Assembly: GCA_948439925.1 (NCBI GenBank)
Contig: CAOJNR010000045.1
Coordinates: 1-8,233, forward strand
From: an uncultured Clostridia bacterium
GTDB taxonomy: Bacteria > Bacillota > Clostridia > Christensenellales > UBA1242
Reading direction: 5' to 3'
DNA length: 8,233 nucleotides
Part shown: in pieces, positions 1-4,878 of the stretch
How positions within the stretch are numbered: the stretch's first letter is position 1
Layout of the letters: the number at the start of each line of letters is the position of its first letter
The notes under the pieces: model-generated
Databases searched by the model: none
What the model was told of the DNA's origin: nothing
Seen by the model: only the letters and a program-made list of their open reading frames with translations
Position numbers and translations under genes: made by a program

Positions 1-327
1 AAATATGTTATGTCACTTTACGATCTGGAAGTTTATCCTTGTCGCATTGATGATATTATGGATGAACGTTCAAACAAGATTGCAATCTACACTGATGAGT
101 ATGGCAGTGATTATCATGTTTTGCGCGAAGAAAAGAGTGGAATATGGACGCATAAGCCAGGCTTTTATAATAATATTCATATGGAAGCAAGACCTCATAA
201 ATATATCTTTTCAAAAAATCATGAATATACCTTTGCCAAAACAATGCGCGTGACTTATCCTAATGGCAAAAACATGCTTGACCAAGACAAGTGCAATCTA
301 ATTCATAAAGAAGAAAACTTGTTGTAA
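1..327 (+). CDS. Unrecognised protein, C-terminal part (5' end probably outside the window)
   Basis: The reading frame is open from the first base of the window to a TAA at 325-327. Two Met codons near the edge (one at position 10 in this frame) could be starts, but no upstream sequence is visible to judge a ribosome site, so I treat the gene as cut at its 5' end. About 108 residues are seen. The most distinctive block is a Tyr-His followed by an Arg and then Gly-x-Trp-x-His-Lys-Pro-Gly (roughly residues 35-51 counted from the Met at 10). It recalls a block I associate with uncharacterised clostridial secreted or cell-wall proteins, but I cannot name the family. The remainder is rich in Tyr, Asn, Lys and His with no membrane segment. 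The gene converges on jag and ends just before a shared terminator. No function is assigned. Confidence 0.6.
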   Translation, partial: KYVMSLYDLEVYPCRIDDIMDERSNKIAIYTDEYGSDYHVLREEKSGIWTHKPGFYNNIHMEARPHKYIFSKNHEYTFAKTMRVTYPNGKNMLDQDKCNLIHKEENLL

Positions 328-342
328 AATAATAAACAACTA

Positions 343-371
343 AAAAAGACCTAATTTTATTAGGTCTTTTT
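343..371. terminator. Bidirectional rho-independent terminator
   Basis: A 12-bp stem pairs 343-354 with 360-371 around the 5-nt loop TTTTA. The core is GACCTAA/TTAGGTC, flanked by an A-run on the left and a T-run on the right. Read on plus it ends the gene stopping at 327. Read on minus it has an equal U-tail and lies about 65 nt beyond the jag stop, so it probably also closes the rpmH-to-jag operon. Confidence 0.88.
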
Positions 372-435
372 ATTTAATTTAAAATAAGAATTAGGTTCGT
401 TGTAACTTTGTTTTATTATCAGGTTTTTAAAACAC

Positions 436-1242
436 TTATTCTTTATATTCCTTTGGGAAAATAATAACATAACGTCTTGGCTCACTGCCTTTGCTGAGTG
501 TTGTCACTCTGTCGTCATTTTGAAGGGCAGTGTGGATAACTCTTCTCTCAGATGCATTCATTGGTTCAAGCTTATAGTATCTTCCAGACTTGGCAACCTT
601 GTTTGCAATTCTTCTTGCAGTTGAAGACAGGCTTTCTTCACGCTTTTCTTTGTAGTTTGAAATATCGAGAAGTATGCGTTTATCCTGTTTTGGTGTGAGA
701 GTTTTCATAATGTTTGAAATCGCATAGAAACATTCGCCTCTTCTTCCAATAATTTCACCCATATTTTCACCATCAACAGAATAGGTGATTGTCTGCTCAT
801 CTTCAATAATTTCGATTGAAATTTCTTTATCGAGCGCTTTGAAGAATCCTTCCAAAAATTCCTTAGGTTCAACATATTTGTTTTCCTTTTTGGTTTTTTC
901 GGCTTTTTTCTCTTCTTTAATTTCTGCCTTTTCTTCTTTCTTTTCTTTCTTCGCCTCAGCCTTAACCTCTTTCTTTATTTCCTTTTCCTGAGGTTTCCCA
1001 GTTTTTGTTTCAGCAACTTTTTCTTCTTTGACTTCAACTTTAACTTCTGCCTTTTTCTTGCTTTTGGCTTGATATTTTTCCTCAACATCCTTGCTTATTG
1101 ACACAAGAACTTTGGCTTTCTTGAAAAGTCCACCTTCGTTCAAGATTTTGATGTCAACATCTTCTCTTGGCGCTTTAAGCTCCAAAAGTGCATTTTCGAT
1201 TGCTTTCTCGATTGTTTTTCCTGTTCCTTCCGCTTGTAACAT
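436..1242 (-). CDS. khpB: RNA-binding protein KhpB/Jag (Jag-N, KH and R3H domains)
   Basis: KhpB (Jag, SpoIIIJ-associated protein) is a cytoplasmic RNA-binding regulator that partners KhpA and is linked to cell elongation and division; its gene normally follows yidC. The start is taken at ATG 1242, giving 268 aa, because GGAGG lies 4 nt upstream and the protein then begins at the Jag-N block (GKTIEKAIENALLELK, residues 8-23). The longer frame from 1275 adds 11 residues without family support. Jag-N covers about 1-50. A Lys/Glu/Ala-rich, probably disordered or coiled linker spans about 53-122. The KH domain covers about 123-198, with the GxxG loop GRRG at 166-169. The R3H domain covers about 203-264, with Arg233 and His237 of the R-x3-H motif. 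The gene is separated from yidC by a 201-nt repeat-filled gap and may have its own signal. A perfect 9-bp DnaA-box sequence falls in the R3H codons (531-539). Confidence 0.95.
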   Translation of the reverse strand: MLQAEGTGKTIEKAIENALLELKAPREDVDIKILNEGGLFKKAKVLVSISKDVEEKYQAKSKKKAEVKVEVKEEKVAETKTGKPQEKEIKKEVKAEAKKEKKEEKAEIKEEKKAEKTKKENKYVEPKEFLEGFFKALDKEISIEIIEDEQTITYSVDGENMGEIIGRRGECFYAISNIMKTLTPKQDKRILLDISNYKEKREESLSSTARRIANKVAKSGRYYKLEPMNASERRVIHTALQNDDRVTTLSKGSEPRRYVIIFPKEYKE

Positions 1243-1263
1243 GATCCCTCCAATTATTTTTTT

Positions 1264-1446
1264 GTGCTTAGGCACGATTTTGTTTAATTTTAAACTTAAC
1301 TTTTAGATAATATGTGCTTAAAGCACTTGAACGTATTTAATCTGTTTTTAGATTAAAATATTTAGATAATATGTGCTTAAAGCACTTGAACGAATTTAAT
1401 CTAAATTTTAAACTAAACTTTTAGATAATTAACGCATAATGCGTTA
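1264..1446. repeat. 59-bp-period tandem repeat array with palindromes between yidC and jag
   Basis: The block TTTAGATAAT starts at 1302, 1361 and 1420, an exact 59-bp period. Units 1 and 2 share a 42-nt stretch (1302-1343 and 1361-1402) with one mismatch. A second 26-nt stretch is shared by 1286-1311 and 1404-1429, also with one mismatch. Each unit holds a perfect palindrome: GTGCTTAAAGCAC at 1314-1326 and 1373-1385, and TAACGCATAATGCGTTA at 1430-1446. The last one includes the yidC stop codon. A degraded copy, GTGCTTAGGCAC at 1264-1275, sits just upstream of the jag ribosome site. Further arms are an 8-bp inverted repeat at 1336-1357 and TTTAGAT/ATCTAAA bracketing the palindrome of unit 2 (1361-1367 with 1399-1405). 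No clear promoter is seen here. Possible roles are a protein-binding array, a structured mRNA segment tuning jag, or an inert minisatellite. Confidence 0.9.
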
Positions 1447-2799
1447 GAATTTGCGTGAGTAGTCAACAACTTCAACTTTTGCTTCTTCTTTCTTTTTTGT
1501 GCGATCATTCCACTTAGAAATAATTAAGTTTTGAAGTGGAATAAGCAGTGCACTTATAATCTGGCTCACAAACATATAGATTGCGAAAACACTGTTGTAG
1601 AACAATGCGAAAATTCCGAATATGATTGGCATAATAAATTTCATAAACTTTCCGCCTGCTTGTGCTGGCACTTCTTGACCTTTCTTCTTTCTGGTTGAAA
1701 GCCACATAGAAAGGAATGATGAAAGTATGCATAAGAGTGGTAAAATCAAATATCCATTAACTCTGCCTTCATTCTCTCGAATTTCAGACATGAAAGAATT
1801 GTAAATAAGTTCTTCGCCTTCTTCAATATTTCCGCTTCCAACTCTACCTTTGAATGTGTCATAACTGAACACTGAATTTTCAAAAGGTGAGTCAGCTATC
1901 CAAATATTAGCTATCCAAAGGAAACTTTCCTTAGTTTCTTGATATTTCTCTGACACAAAGTTAATTGCTGGCACTTTGAACGCTTGACCAAAATAGATAT
2001 TTTCAGTCACTTCTTCGCCATTCTCGTTTGTCACAACCTTTGTTGCAACAACTTTGCCGTCTTCTTCAAGATTTTCTGGATAAAACAGTTTTAATATCTT
2101 TGTTAAGTTCACATTTGTGCTGTCAGTGACTTCAACTGTTTCGCCTGCCTCATTGACTGTTGTTCTCTTGCTTGAAAAGTCCTTCAAAAACTCTTTTCGC
2201 GCAAGCTCTTCATCGTTATCTTTTTTAAATAAGCCTATGTATTCAACCGCACTTTCACCTTCGCCTTCTGTGAAACGTTTGAAATATAGATTTTCATAAT
2301 CTTCAAAAGTTTCCAAGTTTTCGGTCAGCGAATTTGTGTATTGATTTGCTAGAACTAAACTGTTGGCATAGTCAAATTTAAGTTCTTCATATGAAGAATA
2401 AATTTTGTATGACGCCATTGCGTTAAGACCTGAAAACAATGTGAAGAAAACTACCAAGTTGAGTGCAAGGAAGAGAAACATAAATGCGCAACTTCCCATA
2501 CTTTTGGAATTATTCTTTTGATAAATTTCGTTTTGTTTTTGTTTGAGCATTCTTGGGTCATTCGCATACTTTTTGTTTATGCGATCAAGCTCAGGTTTCA
2601 TTTTTGCCTGTTGTTCACTCATTTTGAGTGATATGCGCCTGTTTAAAGTGTCGATTGGTGCCCAAATAAGTCTTATGATAACAGTTAAAAGTATAACTGC
2701 CAAAACATAGTTATTTGTGAAACCTTCAAACGCTCTAATTATGCTAACCCACATACCTGACGGCTCGCTCATAGAAAGTAGGGTGCTTAAAATAGCCAT
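1444..2799 (-). CDS. yidC: Membrane protein insertase YidC with a large extracytoplasmic insertion
   Basis: YidC/Oxa1/Alb3 insertase places and folds proteins in the cytoplasmic membrane, alone or with SecYEG. The protein has 451 aa against roughly 250-290 for typical Gram-positive members. Five hydrophobic segments of the conserved core are visible at about 31-48, 103-126, 349-368, 386-402 and 404-424. TM1 carries the conserved groove Arg (Arg43 in IIRLIWAPI), and a basic cytoplasmic hairpin follows at about 52-100. The conserved SFLWIANIW block is at 292-300. Between TM2 and that block lie about 165 mostly acidic, polar residues, and a further 45 or so separate the block from TM3. No lipoprotein signal or lipobox Cys is present, unlike SpoIIIJ. 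The C-terminus is a short Lys/Glu-rich tail. The ATG overlaps the end of yidD by 13 nt, and an AAGGAG ribosome site lies inside yidD. The TAA is part of a 17-bp palindrome. Confidence 0.95.
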   Translation of the reverse strand: MAILSTLLSMSEPSGMWVSIIRAFEGFTNNYVLAVILLTVIIRLIWAPIDTLNRRISLKMSEQQAKMKPELDRINKKYANDPRMLKQKQNEIYQKNNSKSMGSCAFMFLFLALNLVVFFTLFSGLNAMASYKIYSSYEELKFDYANSLVLANQYTNSLTENLETFEDYENLYFKRFTEGEGESAVEYIGLFKKDNDEELARKEFLKDFSSKRTTVNEAGETVEVTDSTNVNLTKILKLFYPENLEEDGKVVATKVVTNENGEEVTENIYFGQAFKVPAINFVSEKYQETKESFLWIANIWIADSPFENSVFSYDTFKGRVGSGNIEEGEELIYNSFMSEIRENEGRVNGYLILPLLCILSSFLSMWLSTRKKKGQEVPAQAGGKFMKFIMPIIFGIFALFYNSVFAIYMFVSQIISALLIPLQNLIISKWNDRTKKKEEAKVEVVDYSRKF

Positions 2800-3053
2800 T
2801 TGCCTTCTCCTTTAATATTTATTGGCAATGGGTCATAACCATAATGCTTATTGTTTGGTGTGCATCTGCAAATTCTTTTAAATCCAATTATTCCACCTTT
2901 AATCAACCCGAACTCTTTTATTGCTTCAATGCAATAATTTGAGCAAGTTGGACTAAACCTACAAACATGAGGTAAAAATGGAGAAATAACAAACTTATAT
3001 AGATATATAGGAAGACTTACAATAAAAGAAAAAACTTTTCTTAATTTTTTCAT
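2787..3053 (-). CDS. yidD: Membrane protein insertion efficiency factor YidD
   Basis: YidD is a small, membrane-associated, Cys-rich protein that assists YidC-dependent insertion; its gene lies between rnpA and yidC in most bacteria. The 88-aa protein has the family core in order: an amphipathic or hydrophobic N-terminus (about 8-28), the signature CRFSPTCSNYCIEAI (about 31-45), a Gly-rich GLIKGG segment, and RICRCTPNNKHYGYDPLP near the C-terminus. The length is normal for the family. The start overlaps the rnpA stop in an ATGA arrangement (3050-3053), which implies translational coupling, and there is no strong separate ribosome site. Its own end overlaps the yidC start. Confidence 0.95.
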   Translation of the reverse strand: MKKLRKVFSFIVSLPIYLYKFVISPFLPHVCRFSPTCSNYCIEAIKEFGLIKGGIIGFKRICRCTPNNKHYGYDPLPINIKGEGKWLF

Positions 3054-3397
3054 TTAAAAAGTTCTCTCACTTGTCTTAAAAGTTCGTCAAATTCAAGTTC
3101 ACAAGCTCCATCTCTTGCAAGAATAACATAATTAAAATTATTTTTTGGCAGGTTATTCACTCTGACAATTTCTTTAAGTCTTCTTTTGAGCTTGTTTCGT
3201 TTGTTCGCTTTACCTTGTTTCTTACTCACTGAAAAGCCAATCTTATAGGTTTTAAACCTTGATGGCACAATAAATAAAGTTAAGTTTTTTGTGGATTTTC
3301 TTTTTCCTTTTTTGTAGATATATCCAAAGTGTTTGTTTTTTCTAAGCCTATGGTCAACCCTTTCTTTTGTTTTAAGCAGAGAGTTTTTTTCTTCCAC
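3050..3397 (-). CDS. rnpA: Ribonuclease P protein component
   Basis: RnpA is the protein subunit of ribonuclease P. It binds the catalytic RNA and the pre-tRNA 5' leader during tRNA maturation. The 115-aa product has the RLRKNKHFGYIYKKGKR start block (about 17-33), the central IGFSVSKK strand (53-60) and the RNR motif in GKANKRNKLKRRLKE (62-76), followed by the usual YVILAR segment near 90-95. The only usable start is GTG at 3397. The same frame has a TGA only 15 nt upstream of it, and no ATG, GTG or TTG lies between the GTG and the conserved core. This forces a 26-nt overlap with rpmH and an N-terminus about ten residues longer than usual. The upstream region is only purine-rich, so translation is probably coupled to rpmH. 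Confidence 0.95.
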   Translation of the reverse strand: MEEKNSLLKTKERVDHRLRKNKHFGYIYKKGKRKSTKNLTLFIVPSRFKTYKIGFSVSKKQGKANKRNKLKRRLKEIVRVNNLPKNNFNYVILARDGACELEFDELLRQVRELFK

Positions 3398-3506
3398 GAT
3401 TTCTTCTTCTTTTCAAAACATTTCTTCCGCCAGTGGTTCTCATTCTTTCTCTGAAACCATGAACTTTGCTTCTTTGTCTTTTCTTTGGTTGATATGTTCT
3501 TTTCAT
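3372..3506 (-). CDS. rpmH: 50S ribosomal protein bL34
   Basis: bL34 is a small, very basic protein of the large ribosomal subunit. The 44-residue product begins MKRTYQPKKRQRSKVHGFR, continues through the RMRTTGGRNVLKRRR block and ends GRKKLSA, matching the whole family from end to end. Normal length and the AAGGAGG ribosome site at 3516-3522, 9 nt before the ATG, fix the start. It is the first gene of the rpmH-rnpA-yidD-yidC-jag operon and has a consensus promoter directly upstream. Its last 26 nt overlap the rnpA frame. Pairing of bL34 and RNase P protein genes near the origin is conserved across bacteria. Confidence 0.97.
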   Translation of the reverse strand: MKRTYQPKKRQRSKVHGFRERMRTTGGRNVLKRRRNRGRKKLSA

Positions 3507-3541
3507 GATAGACTGCCTCCTTAAACTAATGTAACTATTTT

Positions 3542-3570
3542 ATTATAAATAAATAAAAGCCGTTTGTCAA
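3542..3570 (-). promoter_or_regulatory. rpmH operon promoter (perfect sigma-A consensus)
   Basis: On minus, TTGACA (3565-3570) and TATAAT (3542-3547) are separated by exactly 17 nt. Both hexamers match the consensus fully, as expected for a ribosomal-protein operon. Transcription should start near 3535, leaving a leader of about 30 nt with the AAGGAGG site. Confidence 0.92.
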
Positions 3571-3633
3571 TCACAAATTGAATATTTTTAAAATACCTTT
3601 GTCGAATTTAAAAAAAATTCATATATTTTAATA

Positions 3634-3661
3634 TTGACTTTTATTTTAAAAGTGTTATAAT
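3634..3661 (+). promoter_or_regulatory. Promoter of the small four-cysteine gene
   Basis: TTGACT (3634-3639) and TATAAT (3656-3661) are separated by 16 nt, with a TGT extended -10 just before the second hexamer. The predicted start is near 3668, giving a leader of about 22 nt with an AAGGAG site. It diverges from the rpmH promoter; about 60 AT-rich nt separate the two -35 elements. Confidence 0.85.
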
Positions 3662-3689
3662 TATCTGGCAAAAAGGAGAATTAAAAATA

Positions 3690-4064
3690 ATGAACGTAAA
3701 AAATGTCTATGTTAAAATCACAAATAAAACATCAGGAAAGGTTGTTCATAGAGTCAATAAAATTAACTACTATTATAAAGATATTTCAACACAACCTGTT
3801 GAAACTATCAAAGCTTCTGTTTCAGAAACATTATGTGGAATTGGATTTTGCAAAACAAAAAGCGAAACTGATGAAAATAAAAATATTTTAAAAATCAGAT
3901 ATGGAAATCTTCCATTTCGTGACTTAAAGAAAGAAAACTTCCAGATGATTTTTTCAAATAAAAAACTTGTTACAATTCTTGAAAATGGAAGTAAACTTTG
4001 CCAAAAATGCTTTCCTATTTCAATGGTAAATGTGCATAGTAAAGAAGGTTTTTCAATAGATTAA
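3690..4064 (+). CDS. Unrecognised small protein with two cysteine pairs
   Basis: I do not recognise this 124-aa protein. It is supported by a strong sigma-A promoter, an AAGGAG ribosome site about 11 nt before the ATG, and a rho-independent terminator after the stop. It has no signal peptide or membrane segment and is moderately basic. The notable feature is four cysteines in two pairs, C49-x4-C54 (in LCGIGFCKT) and C104-x2-C107 (in LCQKCF). This spacing could hold a structural zinc, as in zinc-ribbon or treble-clef folds, but that is inference. An N-terminal block of alternating charged and beta-branched residues (about 4-28) suggests beta strands. It lies head-on to the flanking dnaN and rpmH operons and just upstream of dut, but has its own terminator, so the two are probably separate units. 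Confidence 0.8.
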   Translation: MNVKNVYVKITNKTSGKVVHRVNKINYYYKDISTQPVETIKASVSETLCGIGFCKTKSETDENKNILKIRYGNLPFRDLKKENFQMIFSNKKLVTILENGSKLCQKCFPISMVNVHSKEGFSID

Positions 4065-4087
4065 GAACTTGATAGAGAAATTGAATT

Positions 4088-4116
4088 AAAGATAAGAAAA
4101 TCTCTTATCTTTTTTT
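4088..4116 (+). terminator. Rho-independent terminator after the four-cysteine gene
   Basis: A 10-bp stem pairs 4088-4097 (AAAGATAAGA) with 4103-4112 (TCTTATCTTT) around a 5-nt loop and is followed by a run of T to 4116. It begins 24 nt after the stop codon. Its T-run overlaps the proposed -35 of dut. Confidence 0.85.
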
Positions 4117-4142
4117 GTTTATATTTAATGATGTGATATAAT
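4115..4142 (+). promoter_or_regulatory. dut promoter with a very short leader
   Basis: A perfect TATAAT at 4137-4142 has an extended TGA just before it. A weak TTGTTT at 4115-4120 lies 16 nt upstream, inside the terminator T-run. Transcription from here would start near 4149, at or within the AGGAGG ribosome site (4149-4154), so the leader would be only about 11 nt. Confidence 0.7.
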
Positions 4143-4159
4143 TGAAATAGGAGGAATTT

Positions 4160-4684
4160 ATGTTTAATAAAAGAAAAATATATTTTTCAAAACTTAATGA
4201 AAAGGCAATATTGCCAAGTAAGTTAGACGAAAATGCTGGTTATGATATCTTTGCATGTTTCAGTGAAGACTACATAAAAATTGAACCAAATGAAACAAAG
4301 CTTGTTCCAACAGGAATTGCTTGGGCTTGTGATAAAAATTTTTATATGCAAATTGAAGAGCGTTCAAGCACTGGTGTTAAGGGTATAAAGCGAAGTGCTG
4401 GCGTTATTGACAGTGGCTATCGTGGAGAAATTAAAACTGCAATTTATAATGGCAATAATTTCCCAATTTATATCTCAAACATTTCAGAAGATGCATTATG
4501 TAAAGTTGAAAAACTTAAAGGAAAATATTTATTTTATTCAACTAGCAAAGCTATTGCGCAAGGAATAATTCATAGAGTAGAAAAAATGCAAGTGGAAGAA
4601 ATAGCTTATGAAGAATTACTTAAATTTTCATCAGAGCGCAAAGAAAAAGGTTTTGGTTCAACCAATGGTGCTTTAAGCACTTAA
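4160..4684 (+). CDS. dut: Deoxyuridine 5'-triphosphate nucleotidohydrolase (trimeric dUTPase)
   Basis: dUTPase hydrolyses dUTP to dUMP and pyrophosphate, keeping uracil out of DNA and feeding dTMP synthesis. All five trimeric dUTPase motifs are present in order in the 174-aa protein: motif 1 AGYDIFA (26-32), motif 2 ERSSTGVKG (67-75), motif 3 GVIDSGYRGEI (81-91, with Asp84 and Tyr87), motif 4 AIAQGIIHRV (131-140, Gln134) and motif 5 ERKEKGFGSTN (159-169). The stretch between motifs 3 and 4 is some 10-20 residues longer than usual, which accounts for the length above the common 140-155 aa. Catalysis should be intact. The start is set by AGGAGG 5 nt upstream. The gene lies head-on between the dnaN and rpmH blocks, and its last codons form a 13-bp palindrome. 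Bacterial and phage dUTPases look alike, so horizontal origin cannot be excluded. Confidence 0.93.
   Translation: MFNKRKIYFSKLNEKAILPSKLDENAGYDIFACFSEDYIKIEPNETKLVPTGIAWACDKNFYMQIEERSSTGVKGIKRSAGVIDSGYRGEIKTAIYNGNNFPIYISNISEDALCKVEKLKGKYLFYSTSKAIAQGIIHRVEKMQVEEIAYEELLKFSSERKEKGFGSTNGALST
4668..4680. repeat. Dispersed palindrome copy at the dut stop
   Basis: GTGCTTTAAGCAC is a perfect palindrome around a central T. Read on the other strand it is identical to the palindromes of the yidC-jag array (GTGCTTAAAGCAC). It covers the last codons of dut, and TAA follows one base later. Confidence 0.8.
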
Positions 4685-4770
4685 TAATTGATATGAAAAA
4701 ATTAAATAATTTTATATTTATTTTTCACAAAAAACGCACCGTTTTATTGAATTTGATTAAAAAACAATAT

Positions 4771-4805
4771 AAAAGACATCATGAATTTGATGTCTTTTGT
4801 TTTTT
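4771..4805. terminator. Bidirectional terminator between dut and dnaN
   Basis: An 11-bp stem pairs 4771-4781 (AAAAGACATCA) with 4788-4798 (TGATGTCTTTT) around a 6-nt loop. T-runs follow on plus (to 4805). On minus, U-rich sequence also follows, including a run of six U a few bases beyond the stem. It lies between the convergent dut and dnaN genes and can end both. The rest of this 192-nt gap is AT-rich and holds only a weak 6-bp hairpin at 4731-4745 (AAAACG/CGTTTT). Confidence 0.88.
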
Positions 4806-4861
4806 AACACATTTGAAATTTTAAATTATATTTTTTATTTAAAATAATTTTTATATTTAAA

Positions 4862-4878
4862 AAGTGTCTAAGACACTT
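4862..4878. repeat. Dispersed palindrome copy at the dnaN stop
   Basis: AAGTGTCTAAGACACTT is a perfect 17-bp palindrome with central A. It includes the first two bases of the dnaN TAA. Read along dnaN it is followed by TTTTTAAA, so a 6-bp hairpin plus U-run could act as a weak terminator. The arms differ from GTGCTT/AAGCAC but keep full complementarity. Confidence 0.8.

Noticed and set aside
5..253. Plus-strand frame of 82 aa starting at 5
   Set aside because: It overlaps the edge gene in another frame and lacks family features; the frame ending at 327 continues to just before a terminator and is the better gene.
785..991. Plus-strand Ser/Phe-rich frame over jag
   Set aside because: It is the complement of the Lys/Glu-rich KhpB linker; the low-complexity Ser/Phe composition is the expected artefact.
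1243..1275. Upstream 11-residue extension of KhpB (start at 1275)
   Set aside because: GGAGG lies correctly before the ATG at 1242, and the conserved Jag-N block starts right after that Met.
1264..1446. CRISPR array
   Set aside because: Only two to three units exist, the interval between repeats is itself partly repeated, and no cas gene is present.
3333..3524. Plus-strand 63-aa frame
   Set aside because: It is the antisense of rpmH and the rnpA start, which are certain genes.
3571..3633. Hairpin GAATTT/AAATTC (3604-3620) between the rpmH and four-cysteine gene promoters
   Set aside because: A 6-bp AT stem in very AT-rich DNA is expected by chance; no further structure is seen there.
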